This document shows positions 1 through 10,082 of a stretch of 64,000 bases of DNA, one piece after another; position 1 is the first letter of the stretch, and the number at the start of each line of letters is the position of its first letter. Source of the stretch: Methylovorus menthalis (GTDB lineage: Bacteria; Pseudomonadota; Gammaproteobacteria; Burkholderiales; Methylophilaceae). A model generated the notes under the pieces. The model saw only the letters and a list, made by a program, of their open reading frames with translations. It searched no databases and was not told where the DNA came from. A program made the position numbers and the translations under genes. The stretch spans positions 124,001 through 188,000 of the forward strand of contig NZ_JAJAQH010000003.1 in the NCBI RefSeq assembly GCF_020523625.1, given 5' to 3'.

Positions 1-352
1 CGCATGGCTTTATCTGGCGGCGTTTGCCTTGGCATATCTCGGCCTTGCCAGCCTGGCCTATGGCATGGAGCGCCATCACAAGCAGCTCACTCGCGCACAT
101 GCCTCTGCAGTCCTGAAGGCGCTAAAGCGCGTGACACCGCTGGCGGCATGGGGCTGGCTGTTGGCCGCCCTGTATCTGGCGATCAGCCTGGAAGGTGCTG
201 GCCCCGGCAGTGTGCTGTGGTTGGGCAACCTCACGGCAGGGGCGATGTTGCTGGCCTTGATGCTGACCTATGCACCGGGCCTGGCGCGTGGCCTCGCCAT
301 GTTGAGTCTGCCGCTGATACTCCTCAGCATGGTGGGAGCGTATTGGGCTTAG
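1..352 (+). CDS. DUF3325-like membrane protein (5' end cut by window)
   Basis: The reading frame is open from base 2 to the TAG at 350-352, so the true start lies upstream of the window. The visible part, about 116 residues, is a small hydrophobic protein with about three membrane-spanning stretches (AWLYLAAFALAYLGLASLAYG; AAWGWLLAALYLAISL; the C-terminal leucine-rich segment) and a basic loop with GMERHHKQL. The pattern resembles DUF3325 proteins, which are known to occur beside TonB-dependent siderophore receptors and PepSY proteins. The biochemical role is unknown. The neighbouring DUF4198-like and MacAB-type genes fit an iron or siderophore-handling locus (inference). Confidence 0.6.
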   Translation, partial: AWLYLAAFALAYLGLASLAYGMERHHKQLTRAHASAVLKALKRVTPLAAWGWLLAALYLAISLEGAGPGSVLWLGNLTAGAMLLALMLTYAPGLARGLAMLSLPLILLSMVGAYWA

Positions 353-442
353 GGCATGCTTGTCCTTAATATTCGGCCGCCGGACGTTGCATCTTGGCTG
401 GCAGGTTTGATTTTTGAAATTTCATACGGAAGGTAATCCATC

Positions 443-1093
443 TTGACGCACTCTATTTTTTCGTGTTTTTTCGCTGTTGCCCGTGCGGGCGGTTTGCTGC
501 TGGCGACCCTGCTGTTCAGCCTGTCGGCGCATGCCGATTATGTCTGGCTGGAGCGGGATGGCGCCACGGCCCATGCCTACCTGGGTGAGCTGCAGCCGGA
601 TCGTCCCGCTGCCAGCGTCGAATTGCTGGGCGATGCCCGCGCTTTCATGGCGGATAGCAAATCGCTGGCGACCACCATGCGTGACAGCCATTACACCGTT
701 GCCAACCTGCGCGAAGGTGGCGACTTGCGCTTTACTGCCAAGCGCCAGTCATCCAACGGCGGCCTGCTGTTTTACCAGGCCAAGGCTGGCCGGGAAGACA
801 CCAAGCCAGTGAATGACCTGGAGCTGGTGCCGGACCAGGCGGGTGGCAATACGTTCCGCCTGTATTGGAAAAGCAAGCAGGTGCCTGCTGACCAGGTCAA
901 CGTGTACACCTCTGAAGGCTGGACGCGCAGCTTCAAGGCGGCAGCCGATGGTAGCGTGACTATCACCACGCCATTCCCCGGCCGCTATGTGCTGGAAGTG
1001 ACGGCCAAGGTTAATGGCACGGTGGAATTGGAAGGCAAAAAATACGATGACGTACGCCATGTGGCGACTGTCAGTTTTGTCGTAGCAAAATAA
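443..1093 (+). CDS. Periplasmic DUF4198-like protein
   Basis: A 216-residue protein starting at a TTG codon, preceded by GGAAGG about nine bases upstream. The N terminus is a signal peptide (hydrophobic LLLATLLFSLSAHA, cleavage near AHA-DY), so it should be periplasmic. The body is beta-rich, with the C-terminal GRYVLEV pattern of DUF4198 (cobalt/nickel-uptake-associated) proteins, often found near TonB receptors. It follows the DUF3325-like gene and precedes macA. Function is not established; a metal or ligand-binding role is an inference from context. Confidence 0.6.
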   Translation: MTHSIFSCFFAVARAGGLLLATLLFSLSAHADYVWLERDGATAHAYLGELQPDRPAASVELLGDARAFMADSKSLATTMRDSHYTVANLREGGDLRFTAKRQSSNGGLLFYQAKAGREDTKPVNDLELVPDQAGGNTFRLYWKSKQVPADQVNVYTSEGWTRSFKAAADGSVTITTPFPGRYVLEVTAKVNGTVELEGKKYDDVRHVATVSFVVAK

Positions 1094-1175
1094 ACCCCTA
1101 AACGCAGTACCCATTTTGCCTGCTCAACCGTCATAGAAAGTAAGAGCCGAAAAAATCGGCAAAAAGGTGGATGAC

Positions 1176-2339
1176 ATGAAGAAGCAAACATATGGATGGG
1201 GACTGCTGGCCCTGGGCATCGTACTGACCGGCGCGCTGGTCTGGACCATGCGCGACACGGTGGAACGCGATACGCAAGCTGTGAGCAAAGGTGACATCGA
1301 GATCAATGTCAGCGCGCTGGGCACCTTGCAGCCACGCAGTTATGTCGATGTCGGCGCCCAGGTCTCGGGGCAGATACGGCGCATACACGTGGCCCCCGGC
1401 AGCCATGTGGAAAAAGGCGAGCTGCTGATCGAGATAGATCCCAGCATTCAGCAGGCGGTGGTCGATAGCGACCGAGCCACGCTGGCCGCACTCAAGGCGC
1501 AATTGATGGAAAGCCAGGCGCAAAGCGAGCTGGCCGGGCAGCAGCATCGCCGTCAGCAGCAGCTGGCAAAAGACGACGCCACGCGTGAAGAAGACGTGCA
1601 GACCGCTCTGGCCAGCTGGCGCGCCGCCGAGGCACGGGTGGACAATCTGCGTGCACAGATTGAGGGTGCTCAGTCCACGCTCAAGGGCCATGAAGCCCAG
1701 CTGGGCTACACCCGCATTTATGCGCCTATGGCAGGCACCGTGGTGTCGCTTGAGGCGCGTGAAGGGCAAACCCTGAATGCCACTTACCAGACCCCCATGA
1801 TCCTGCGTATTGCCGACCTCAGCAGCATGACGGTATGGGCAGAAGTCTCCGAAGTCGATGTCACGCGCGTCAAGCCCGGCATGCCGGTGTATTTCACCCG
1901 CCTGGGTACCGAGCAGCGCCGCTGGCAGGGCAAGGTGCGGCAAGTGTTGCCAGCGCCACCTACGCCCGCCGGGCAGGGGCAGAGCAGTGAGACCAAGCCC
2001 GCCGCCTCATCCGTGGGCAAAGTGGTGACTTACACCGTGCTGTTTGATGTGACGAATGCCGATGGCGACCTGATGCCACAAATGACGGCGCAGGTGTTTT
2101 TTGTGGTGTCGCAGGCACTGGATGTGGTGATGGCGCCCATGCAGGCCCTGCATGTCAAGACGCCCGGCGAGTATGAAGCGCGCGTGCTGAACAAGGCGGG
2201 CAAGATCGAGGTGCGCGAGGTGCGCATCGGCCTGCAGGACCGCATTCACGGCGAAGTCTTGCAAGGCTTGCAGCCCGGCGATCAAGTCGTGACGGGGGAG
2301 CGCAATATCAGCCACTGGGCTGAGAGGTTTCAGTGGTGA
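1176..2339 (+). CDS. macA: MacA-like periplasmic adaptor of ABC efflux pump
   Basis: Membrane fusion protein of the HlyD/MacA family, joining an inner-membrane MacB-type ABC transporter to an outer-membrane channel. An N-terminal membrane anchor ([15 protein letters not shown]) is followed by a biotinyl-lipoyl-like half ([20 protein letters not shown]), a coiled-coil hairpin of about 70 residues, the second lipoyl half ([19 protein letters not shown]) and beta-barrel domains. The ATG at 1176 has AAAAGG eight bases upstream; a GTG at 1167 is in frame but overlaps that ribosome site. The stop overlaps the next start. The same architecture is found in PvdR of the pyoverdine exporter, so the substrate (macrolide, siderophore or peptide) is open. 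Confidence 0.88.
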   Translation: MKKQTYGWGLLALGIVLTGALVWTMRDTVERDTQAVSKGDIEINVSALGTLQPRSYVDVGAQVSGQIRRIHVAPGSHVEKGELLIEIDPSIQQAVVDSDRATLAALKAQLMESQAQSELAGQQHRRQQQLAKDDATREEDVQTALASWRAAEARVDNLRAQIEGAQSTLKGHEAQLGYTRIYAPMAGTVVSLEAREGQTLNATYQTPMILRIADLSSMTVWAEVSEVDVTRVKPGMPVYFTRLGTEQRRWQGKVRQVLPAPPTPAGQGQSSETKPAASSVGKVVTYTVLFDVTNADGDLMPQMTAQVFFVVSQALDVVMAPMQALHVKTPGEYEARVLNKAGKIEVREVRIGLQDRIHGEVLQGLQPGDQVVTGERNISHWAERFQW

Positions 2340-4342
2340 GTGAGGCTATTCCGCTGATTGAGCTGCGTGCCATCCGCAAGTGCTATGGCGGTGGCGATAC
2401 GCCCGAAGTGGAAGTGTTGCGCGGCATCTCACTCAGCATCCATGCGGGCGAATTCGTGGCCATCGTCGGCGCCTCTGGTTCCGGCAAATCCACCCTGATG
2501 AATCTGCTGGGTTGCCTGGACCGGCCGACCAGCGGTGAATACCTGTTCGCCGGGCTGGATGTTGCCGGGCTGGGGGCCGATGCCCTGGCCTGGTTGCGCC
2601 GCGAAGCCTTTGGCTTTGTGTTTCAGGGCTATCACCTGATCCCTACCGAATCCGCCCGCGAAAATGTGGAAATGCCCGCCATTTATGCGGGCCTGCCCGA
2701 TGCCGAGCGCGCGGCGCGTGCCATCAGCCTGCTGCAGCGGCTGGGGCTGGGCGACCGTCTGGACCACAGGCCCAGCCAGCTTTCCGGCGGCCAGCAGCAG
2801 CGAGTGTCGATTGCGCGCGCGCTGATGAATGGCGGCCGCATCATTCTGGCGGATGAGCCCACTGGCGCGCTGGATAGCCGCAGCGGCGAAGAAGTCATGG
2901 CCTTGCTCAATGCCCTGGCCGATGCCGGGCATACCATCCTGCTGATCACCCATGATCGTGAAGTCGCCGCGCAGGCCAGACGCATCATCGAAGTGCGCGA
3001 TGGGCAGGTGGTGGCGGATTCCCAAGCTTCTGGCCGTGACGAGAAATCTGTATCTCCTTCCATTGTGAACGCCACACCCGCTGCGGCTTCCTTGCTGGGC
3101 TCACCCCAGCAACTGGTGGCGGCCATGCAAGAGGGCAGCACCGCCCGCCCGGTATTCTGGAGCGATCTGCGCGAAGCGTGCCGCGCCGCCTGGCGCGTGA
3201 TGACCATCAACCGGTTTCGCACTGCGCTCACCTTGCTCGGCATTGTGATAGGCGTGGCGGCAGTGATCGTCATGCTGGCGGTGGGCAATGGCGCCAAGCG
3301 CAATATCCTGTCGCAGATTTCGATGTTTGGTTCCAAGAATCTTTATCTGGAGCCGCAAGGCGAAAGTGCGCTGCAAAACGGCGGGCGCATCTCGCTGGAT
3401 GACGTGGCTGCCGTGCGCGAGATTCCCAACGTGCTGGCCGCCATGCCATATCTGGAAGGCTTTTATACCGCGCGCTATGACAACCGGGATTTTCGGACCG
3501 AGATTGGCGGCGTCACAGTGGATTTTTCGCTCACTATCAACTGGAACGTGGCGCGTGGCACTTTTTTCAATACCACCGATGAAAACAGCATGGCAAAAGT
3601 CGTGCTGCTGGGCACCAGTGTGAAAAAAGCCTTGTTCCCCGATGAGGTGGACCCGCTCGGCAAATATGTGCTGTTGAACAATATTCCGTTTCAGGTGATC
3701 GGCCTGTTGGCTGAAAAGGGCGCGGGCCGCGGGCAACAGGACGAAGACAATCGCGTGGTGATTCCATACTCCACCGCCAGCAGCCAGATTTTCGGCAGTC
3801 CTTACCCTAACTGGGTCGCCATTACGCTGGACGATCCGGCTCTGATGCACGAAACCGAGCAAGCGGTGGATGCGCTTATGCTGGCGCGGCACCATATCAA
3901 GGATTACCGCCTGTTCAATGCCGCCTCGTTCATCAAGGGCCAGGCCAAAGCCAGCGATACCATGTCCCTGCTACTGGGGCTGATCGCGGTGGTTTCGCTG
4001 CTGGTGGGCGGCATAGGCATCATGAATATCATGCTGATGACGGTGCGTGAGCGCACCCGTGAAATCGGCATCCGCATGGCAACCGGCGCGCGTCAGCGAG
4101 ACATCATGCGGCAGTTTCTCACCGAGGCCATGCTGGTTTCGCTGGTGGGCGGTGCAGTGGGCGTGGTGCTGGGCCTGTTGATCGGTGCGGTGCTGGTGGT
4201 GGCTGGTGTGCCTATCATATTTTCAATAAGTGCCATTCTGGGGGCCTTTGGCTCCGCCATGCTGGCGGGCCTGATCTTTGGCTACACGCCCGCCAAAAAG
4301 GCGGCGCAGCTGGACCCCGTAGTGGCATTGGCGAGCGAATGA
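2333..4342 (+). CDS. macB: MacB-like ABC transporter, ATPase fused to permease
   Basis: Type VII ABC exporter of 669 residues, the usual MacB/PvdT length. The N-terminal ATPase has Walker [10 protein letters not shown], signature LSGGQQQR and Walker [13 protein letters not shown]. After a linker, the first membrane helix ([21 protein letters not shown]) is followed by a large periplasmic domain and three C-terminal helices ([26 protein letters not shown] onward) of the FtsX fold. GTG codons at 2333 and 2336 are possible starts; both overlap the end of macA, so the genes are translationally coupled. It drives extrusion from the periplasm through the MacA/TolC-type conduit rather than transport across the inner membrane. 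Confidence 0.92.
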   Translation: MVSEAIPLIELRAIRKCYGGGDTPEVEVLRGISLSIHAGEFVAIVGASGSGKSTLMNLLGCLDRPTSGEYLFAGLDVAGLGADALAWLRREAFGFVFQGYHLIPTESARENVEMPAIYAGLPDAERAARAISLLQRLGLGDRLDHRPSQLSGGQQQRVSIARALMNGGRIILADEPTGALDSRSGEEVMALLNALADAGHTILLITHDREVAAQARRIIEVRDGQVVADSQASGRDEKSVSPSIVNATPAAASLLGSPQQLVAAMQEGSTARPVFWSDLREACRAAWRVMTINRFRTALTLLGIVIGVAAVIVMLAVGNGAKRNILSQISMFGSKNLYLEPQGESALQNGGRISLDDVAAVREIPNVLAAMPYLEGFYTARYDNRDFRTEIGGVTVDFSLTINWNVARGTFFNTTDENSMAKVVLLGTSVKKALFPDEVDPLGKYVLLNNIPFQVIGLLAEKGAGRGQQDEDNRVVIPYSTASSQIFGSPYPNWVAITLDDPALMHETEQAVDALMLARHHIKDYRLFNAASFIKGQAKASDTMSLLLGLIAVVSLLVGGIGIMNIMLMTVRERTREIGIRMATGARQRDIMRQFLTEAMLVSLVGGAVGVVLGLLIGAVLVVAGVPIIFSISAILGAFGSAMLAGLIFGYTPAKKAAQLDPVVALASE

Positions 4343-5826
4343 TGCAATTTCCTGATCTGGATGTACGTATGAATGCTGTTGGTGCGAAGGCAGTCCGCTT
4401 GGTTGGTGTCTTTAATCTGCTCGCAATCTCAAAGAAATGGCGCCTGCTTGGCGGCATGATGAGCATCGTGGCGGCCAGCTTGAGTGCATGTTCAAGCACG
4501 CCGCCGCAAGCCTTGCCTGCCACCTCGGTGCCCGGTCGCTGGCAATATGCCACGGCGAGTGTTGCCGCAGATGCCGTCTCGCAGCAATGGTGGCGGGGTT
4601 TTGGCAGTGATGAGCTGGATCAGCTGCTGACGCGTGCCCAGCGCGACAGTTTTGATGTGCAAGCGGCTGCCGCACGGGTGGAGCAGGCCGTGGCCCAGGC
4701 GCGGATTGCCGGTGCCCCCTTGTTGCCCGAGCTTAATCTCGGCGTCAACGCCAGTCGGCAGGATTATCTGGATAGCCATCGTAACGCAGATGGTTCCAGC
4801 CACACGGTGGCGTTGGCCGCGAGTTATGAAGTGGATTTCTGGGGCCGCAACCGGGCGCTGCGCGATCGTGCCCGCTATCTGCTGCAATCCAGCCGCCATG
4901 ATCTGGATACCGTGCAACTGACACTGACAAGTGGCGTGGCGCGTCTTTACCTGCAGGTGCTGGGCTTGGCCGAGCGCTTGTCGATTGCCGAACTGAATGT
5001 GGCGAATGCCAGCCGGGTGCTGGATGTGGTGGAGGCGCGGTATCGTGCCGGAGCGGCGACTGCGCTGGAAGTGGCCCAGCAGCGCGGCTTGCTCGCCAGC
5101 CAGCAGCGGACGCTGGAAACCCTGCGCCAGCAGCTGGCCGATGGCAAAACCGCGCTGGCGGTGCTGATCGGACTGCCACCGGCGGAGCTGGTGATCGGCG
5201 GGCAGGGCTTGCAGGGCGTGCAAACCCCGCAGATTACGCCGGGCCTGCCTGCGCAACTGCTGGTGCGGCGACCGGATATTGCCCGCGCCGAAGCAGCATT
5301 GGCGGCGGCCGATGCCAATACCCTGGCCGCTCGCGCTGCCATGTTGCCGCGTGTGCAGCTCACCGGCAGCCTGGGGCTAGGCGGCGAGCAATGGAGTGAC
5401 ATGCTGGCGCACCCGATCTACAGCGTGGCTGCTGCGCTGACCGCGCCGGTGTTCAACGCCGGGCGGCTGGCGGCCGGGCGTGATCTGGCGCTGGCGCAGC
5501 GCACCGAGCTATTGCAAAACTACCGCGCGGCGATTGTGGCGGCATTTGGTGATGTCGAAACCGCGCTCAATGCCGTGCAGGCGATTGAGCAGCAGCGGCG
5601 CTGGCAAAGCGAAGAGCTGGCCCAGGCCGAGCGCGCGTTTCGCTTGGCTGAAACGCGCTACCGTGCGGGTGCCGATACCCTGCTGACCATGCTGGATGCC
5701 CAGCGCACTTGGTATAGCGCGCAGGATCAGGCCGTTCAACTTACCCTGGCCAACCTGCAAGGGCGCGTTGCCTTGTTCAAAGCCCTGGGCGGCGGCTGGC
5801 AACTCACACCGGCATCTGCCTCCTGA
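4339..5826 (+). CDS. NodT-family outer-membrane efflux lipoprotein
   Basis: Outer-membrane channel of a tripartite pump, overlapping the macB stop by four bases. It has two OEP repeats with long helices rich in Ala/Gln, and the family pattern [17 protein letters not shown] is repeated as [18 protein letters not shown] lipobox LSAC lies near residues 48-51, giving an unusually long signal region. Later in-frame ATGs at 4369 and 4456 would give a more normal lipoprotein signal, so the exact start is uncertain. Together with macA and macB it makes a complete three-part exporter, organised like pvdR-pvdT-opmQ. Confidence 0.88.
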   Translation: MMQFPDLDVRMNAVGAKAVRLVGVFNLLAISKKWRLLGGMMSIVAASLSACSSTPPQALPATSVPGRWQYATASVAADAVSQQWWRGFGSDELDQLLTRAQRDSFDVQAAAARVEQAVAQARIAGAPLLPELNLGVNASRQDYLDSHRNADGSSHTVALAASYEVDFWGRNRALRDRARYLLQSSRHDLDTVQLTLTSGVARLYLQVLGLAERLSIAELNVANASRVLDVVEARYRAGAATALEVAQQRGLLASQQRTLETLRQQLADGKTALAVLIGLPPAELVIGGQGLQGVQTPQITPGLPAQLLVRRPDIARAEAALAAADANTLAARAAMLPRVQLTGSLGLGGEQWSDMLAHPIYSVAAALTAPVFNAGRLAAGRDLALAQRTELLQNYRAAIVAAFGDVETALNAVQAIEQQRRWQSEELAQAERAFRLAETRYRAGADTLLTMLDAQRTWYSAQDQAVQLTLANLQGRVALFKALGGGWQLTPASAS

Positions 5827-5940
5827 TCCAGCTTGAATAAGGGCAGTATTCACGGCAAAGCCTTGGGATGACGGGCTGCCTGTGTCACAATTCCATCTGA
5901 AACAATTACCCTGCCTGTGTGGCAGATGATGGAGATGATG

Positions 5941-6519
5941 ATGGTGGACGCATTGACGGATGCGGCGATCCAGCAGCTCAATCTGGGCTACAACGCCGAG
6001 GAAGACCGACTGCTGCTGAAGATAGGATTGGCGGACGATGTGGAGGTGCCAGTATGGCTGACCCGGCGCATCGTACGCTCCTTATGGAAACTGCTGCATC
6101 GCGATCTAGCGCCAACCGCCGCGGCCGCGGCTTCCGACATGGCCGCTACCCCGATTTACCCCACCGCCGCGGCGCAGGTCATGCAGGCCTTTGCCGAAGA
6201 AATGCGTGAGCTGACGCTGGCACAGCAAGTCAGCGAAAGCCTGGACATGACCGGAGCTTATGAAGAGCGCAGCCATCAGCTGGGCGACGAACCCTTGCTC
6301 GTCAGCGTATGCCGCATGATTACCGAGCAGCCGGATAAGCCGACACTGGAACTGGCGGCGGCCGATGGTCAGACCCTGCATTTCTCCCTGAGCCCCGAAC
6401 TTGGCATGGCATTGGGCAGCATGCTGCAACTCGCCACCCGCGAAGCACAGTGGGATCTGGGCTTTGCCGATGGCCCGCTGCTGATCGATCAGCATGTGGT
6501 GCCCGCTGTTCTGCATTAA
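5941..6519 (+). CDS. Conserved-looking hypothetical cytosolic protein
   Basis: A protein of about 192 residues with no signal peptide or membrane segment and no domain I recognise. Several ATGs are clustered at 5926-5941; the one at 5941 has GGAG six bases upstream and is chosen, though the frame is open from a GTG at 5917. The N-terminal half contains LNLGYNAEEDRLLLKIGL and VWLTRRIVRSLWKLL; the C-terminal half has LHFSLSPELGMALGSMLQLA. It ends 21 bases before bioA and is probably co-transcribed with it. Ala-rich stretches suggest a linker between the two halves. Confidence 0.6.
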   Translation: MVDALTDAAIQQLNLGYNAEEDRLLLKIGLADDVEVPVWLTRRIVRSLWKLLHRDLAPTAAAAASDMAATPIYPTAAAQVMQAFAEEMRELTLAQQVSESLDMTGAYEERSHQLGDEPLLVSVCRMITEQPDKPTLELAAADGQTLHFSLSPELGMALGSMLQLATREAQWDLGFADGPLLIDQHVVPAVLH

Positions 6520-6540
6520 TGAAAGCCACCTGTATTTTCA

Positions 6541-7872
6541 ATGACTGAAGCGAGCCGTAATCAACAGCTGCTGGCGCGCAGCCTGCACGCGGTGTGGCAT
6601 CCCTGCACCCAGATGAAACATCACGAACACCTGCCGCTGGTGCCCATCCAGCGCGGTGAGGGCGTATGGCTGTATGACATGGATGGCAAAGCCTATCTCG
6701 ATGCCGTCAGTTCCTGGTGGGTCAATCTGTTCGGCCATAATCATCCCGGCATCAAGGCGGCCATCAGCCAACAAATGGATCAGCTGGAGCATGTTATTCT
6801 GGCGGGCTTTACCCACGAGCCCGTGGTGCAATTATCCGAGCGGCTGGCAGCGCTGACCGGGCTGGGGCATTGCTTTTATGCCTCGGATGGCGCCTCGGCG
6901 ACCGAAATCGCGCTCAAGATGAGCTTTCATTACTGGCGCAACCTCGGCCTTAATCAAGGCAAGCCCAGCGCTAAAACCGGCTTTATCAGCCTGCAAAACA
7001 GCTATCACGGCGAGACGCTCGGCGCACTATCAGTGACCGATGTGGCTATTTTCAAGGATACCTACGCGTCCCTCCTGCGGCAGAGCATCCAGATTCCCAG
7101 CCCGGACTGGCGGCTGGCAGAAGCAGGCGAGAGCGCCGAAGCCTATGCCCTGCGCTGCGCCCAGGCGTTGGAAACCCATTTGCAGCAGCACCATGCCACC
7201 ACCGCGGCTGTGATCGTCGAGCCTCTGGTGCAATGCGCTGCGGGCATGGGCATGTACCACGAGGCTTACCTGCAACGCTTGCGCGCCTTGTGCGATCAGT
7301 ACGACGTGCATCTGATTGCCGATGAAATTGCCGTGGGCTTCGGCCGCACCGGCACGCTGTTTGCCTGCGAGCAGGCGGGCATACGCCCTGACTTTCTGTG
7401 TCTTTCCAAGGGCATCACCGGTGGCTATCTGCCTTTGTCGGTATGCCTGACGACCGATGCCATTTACCAGGCGTTTTATGATGACAGCACCGCGCGTGGC
7501 TTTTTGCATTCGCATAGCTATACCGGCAATGCGCTGGCCTGCAGCGCGGCCCTGGCCACACTGGATATTTTTGCCGAGGAAGACGTCATTGCGCGCAACC
7601 GCGACAAGGCGGCGGCGATGAATGTGCAATTGCAGGCCTTGCAGGATCTGCCCATCCATCACCTGCGGCAACGTGGCATGATCTGGGCATTTGATGTTGC
7701 GTCGGCCCACCCCGATTTCTCCCGCCAGTTTTACCTTGCTGCCTTGCAGCATGGGCTTATCCTGCGGCCGATCGGCAATACGGTGTATTTCATGCCGCCG
7801 TATTGCATTGCGCCGGATGAGATGTCCACCCTCGTTGACCATACCGCGCAGATACTGCGCAAGCTGGGTTAG
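6541..7872 (+). CDS. bioA: Adenosylmethionine-8-amino-7-oxononanoate aminotransferase
   Basis: PLP-dependent class III aminotransferase that uses S-adenosylmethionine as amino donor to make 7,8-diaminononanoate in biotin synthesis. BioA-specific features are WHPCTQM near the N terminus, AVSSWWVN, the DEIAVGFGRTGTLFACEQ aspartate segment and the PLP lysine in LSKGITGGYLP. The length of 443 residues is normal, and the final segment IGNTVYFMPPYC is typical. No other bio genes lie nearby, so biotin genes are dispersed or only this one is here. dacB follows after a two-base gap. Confidence 0.95.
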   Translation: MTEASRNQQLLARSLHAVWHPCTQMKHHEHLPLVPIQRGEGVWLYDMDGKAYLDAVSSWWVNLFGHNHPGIKAAISQQMDQLEHVILAGFTHEPVVQLSERLAALTGLGHCFYASDGASATEIALKMSFHYWRNLGLNQGKPSAKTGFISLQNSYHGETLGALSVTDVAIFKDTYASLLRQSIQIPSPDWRLAEAGESAEAYALRCAQALETHLQQHHATTAAVIVEPLVQCAAGMGMYHEAYLQRLRALCDQYDVHLIADEIAVGFGRTGTLFACEQAGIRPDFLCLSKGITGGYLPLSVCLTTDAIYQAFYDDSTARGFLHSHSYTGNALACSAALATLDIFAEEDVIARNRDKAAAMNVQLQALQDLPIHHLRQRGMIWAFDVASAHPDFSRQFYLAALQHGLILRPIGNTVYFMPPYCIAPDEMSTLVDHTAQILRKLG

Positions 7873-7874
7873 CC

Positions 7875-9320
7875 GTGTTGCGCCGCCTGCTGCTTTGTTG
7901 TTTGCTGGGCCTGGCCGTGCCTGCGCACGCCATATTGCCCTTGCCCGTAAGCCAGGCGTTGCAACAGGCCGGGTTGGCCGATGATGATGTGGCGGTGTAT
8001 GCCCAGCGGCTGGACCTTCCCCTGCCGGTGATTGCCCACCGTGCCGATGCCGCGCTTAACCCGGCATCTACCATGAAACTGCTCACAACCTATGCCGCGC
8101 TCGATATGCTGGGCCCGGCCTACCGGTGGCGTACCGAGATTTATCGCGATGGTCCGCTGGTGGATGGCGTGCTGCAGGGCAATCTGATTCTCCGTGGCGA
8201 GGGCGATCCGGCGCTAATGGCGGAAGATTTCTGGCGCTTGCTGAGCCGTTTGCGGCAGCTGGGAGTGCGCGATATCACCGGTGATCTGATCATCGATAAC
8301 AGCTATTTCGCGCCGCAAGCGCAGGATGCCTCGGCGTTTGATGGCGATGGCTACCGTGCTTACAACGTCACCGCCTCGGCGCTGGTCATCAATCTGCAAG
8401 CCAGCAGCCTGCGGCTGGCGGTATCCGCCGATAGTCCGGCCAGGGTAGAGGTCAGCGCCGAGCCAGTATTGCCTGGGGTGGTGGTGCAAAACCGGCTGCA
8501 GGTCACGCGCGATAGTTGCGGAGACTGGCGCAGCCGCCTGCAATACAAGGTGCAACCTAAAGTTGAGCCGCAGGCGGCAAATGATCCGGTGCGTGGTGTG
8601 AGCATTGCATTGAGCGGGACATTTTCGGCCGACTGCGGTGAAAAGTATCTCGAACTCAGCGTGCTGGATGGCCCGCAATATACCTATCAGCTGTTCCAGA
8701 GCCTGTGGCAATCGCTCGGTGGTTCGCTGCATGGGGAGGTGCGCTTGCAGGCCTTGCCGCCTCAAGCGGTCAAACTGACCGAGCAGTTATCCCCGCTGCC
8801 ACTGGCGGATGTGCTGCGGCGCCTGAACAAATACAGCAACAACCTGATGGCGCGGCAACTGCTGCTGACTATGGCCGCCCAACAGGGCTCTGTGCCCGCC
8901 ACAGAAGAAGCCGGAGCGAGTGCCGTGCGGCAATGGCTGGCTAAAAAAGGCTACCGTTTTCCCGAACTGATGATAGAAAACGGCGCCGGACTTTCGCGCG
9001 TAGAGCGCATTAGTCCGCGTCATCTGGGGAACATTCTGGCCGATGCGTATGCCGGCCCATGGATGCCGGAACTGATGTCATCGCTACCGGTGCTGGGTGT
9101 GGATGGCACCCTACTCAAGCGCATGCAGGGCCAGTCGGTGCAGGGACGGGCGCATCTAAAGACCGGGTCGCTGAATGGAGTGAGCGCGGTGGCAGGCTAT
9201 GTGCTCGACCAGCACGGCCAGCGCTGGTTGATGGTGTTCATGGTTAACCATCCCCGGGCGGCAGCCAGCCGGGCGGCGCAGGATGCCTTGATTGGCTGGA
9301 TATACCGGCATGATGAATAG
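7875..9320 (+). CDS. dacB: D-alanyl-D-alanine carboxypeptidase/endopeptidase (PBP4 type)
   Basis: Low-molecular-weight class C penicillin-binding protein that trims or cleaves peptidoglycan cross-links in the periplasm. A GTG start is followed by a signal peptide (LLLCCLLGLAVPAHA). The active-site triad is visible: S65-T-M-K68, Y-S-N in KYSNNLMARQL, and K-T-G in HLKTGSLNG. The large insertion between the first and second motifs is typical of the DacB family; 481 residues is the normal length. It follows bioA by two bases, suggesting read-through transcription rather than a functional link. Confidence 0.93.
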   Translation: MLRRLLLCCLLGLAVPAHAILPLPVSQALQQAGLADDDVAVYAQRLDLPLPVIAHRADAALNPASTMKLLTTYAALDMLGPAYRWRTEIYRDGPLVDGVLQGNLILRGEGDPALMAEDFWRLLSRLRQLGVRDITGDLIIDNSYFAPQAQDASAFDGDGYRAYNVTASALVINLQASSLRLAVSADSPARVEVSAEPVLPGVVVQNRLQVTRDSCGDWRSRLQYKVQPKVEPQAANDPVRGVSIALSGTFSADCGEKYLELSVLDGPQYTYQLFQSLWQSLGGSLHGEVRLQALPPQAVKLTEQLSPLPLADVLRRLNKYSNNLMARQLLLTMAAQQGSVPATEEAGASAVRQWLAKKGYRFPELMIENGAGLSRVERISPRHLGNILADAYAGPWMPELMSSLPVLGVDGTLLKRMQGQSVQGRAHLKTGSLNGVSAVAGYVLDQHGQRWLMVFMVNHPRAAASRAAQDALIGWIYRHDE

Positions 9321-9556
9321 GCAGGATTCAGGCATGGTTCGCCCTGCATTTGCGTTGCCTCCGGTGCCAGGCTACGGAACCGAAGTCGAATTCGGGTATC
9401 ATAATCCCCTCAGAAACGGGCGGAGAGGCTGCAAAGCAGCTGTCTGTTTCTGCGGCACTTGATCCAATAATAGCAATATCCCGTAACAGCGATGCCGTAA
9501 AAAGGTCCCATCAAACGGGCCTTGGTAACATTAGCCCCTAAATTTTGGAGTACGCA

Positions 9557-10024
9557 ATGAAACATGTAAGTATTTTTGCCAGCGCCTTGTTGCTGGCGAT
9601 GTTTGCGACCAGCGGATGCAGTGCTGACAATAACGGAACATCTTCAACACAGGAAAAACCCGCCATGAGCAAAACCATTACCGAACTGGTCAAGATCGAC
9701 CAGGTAGTCGGCACCGGCCGTGAAGCCGAACCCGGCCTCAATGTTACCGTGCATTACACCGGCTGGCTGTATGACCCCAGCAAGCCAGAAGGCCATGGCG
9801 CCAAGTTTGATAGCTCGGTGGATCGTCGCGATCCATTCATTTTTTACCTTGGTGGCGCGCAAGTGATCCGTGGCTGGGATGAAGGTGTCGCCGGGATGAA
9901 GGTGGGCGGCAAGCGTACCCTGATCATTCCATCACACATGGCCTACGGCGAGCGCGGTGCAGGCGGGGTGATTCCTCCGTATGCCACGCTGGTATTCGAT
10001 GTAGAACTACTGAACGTCAAGTAA
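9557..10024 (+). CDS. FKBP-type peptidyl-prolyl isomerase lipoprotein
   Basis: A 155-residue protein with a lipoprotein signal (LLLAMFATSGC, lipobox TSGC) and one FKBP domain: VTVHYTGWLYDP, FDSSVDR, VIRGWDEGVAGMKVGGKRTLIIP, AYGERGAGGVIPPYATLVFDVELL. It should accelerate prolyl isomerisation in the periplasm as an anchored lipoprotein. GGAG seven bases before the ATG at 9557 supports this start. An internal ATG at 9665 would give a cytosolic form lacking the signal, so dual localisation is conceivable but unsupported. The 236 bases upstream hold no gene I can see. Confidence 0.92.
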   Translation: MKHVSIFASALLLAMFATSGCSADNNGTSSTQEKPAMSKTITELVKIDQVVGTGREAEPGLNVTVHYTGWLYDPSKPEGHGAKFDSSVDRRDPFIFYLGGAQVIRGWDEGVAGMKVGGKRTLIIPSHMAYGERGAGGVIPPYATLVFDVELLNVK

Positions 10025-10031
10025 TCCATCT

Positions 10032-10072
10032 GGGCCGACTTATGTCGGCCCCGTATAAGCCCGTAAGCGGGC
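10032..10072 (+). repeat. Two tandem hairpins between fkbp and osmC-like genes
   Basis: GGGCCGAC at 10032-10039 pairs perfectly with GTCGGCCC at 10044-10051 around a four-base loop. GCCCG at 10059-10063 pairs with CGGGC at 10068-10072. Neither is followed by a run of T, so these are not classical intrinsic terminators; the second abuts the osmC-like ribosome site GGGAG. A role in mRNA processing or partial termination is possible. Confidence 0.6.
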
Positions 10073-10082
10073 GGGAGCAAGT

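Noticed and set aside
9321-9556. A tRNA or small gene between dacB and the FKBP gene
   Set aside because: No cloverleaf or convincing frame was found; short stems near 9400-9460 do not form a known structure.
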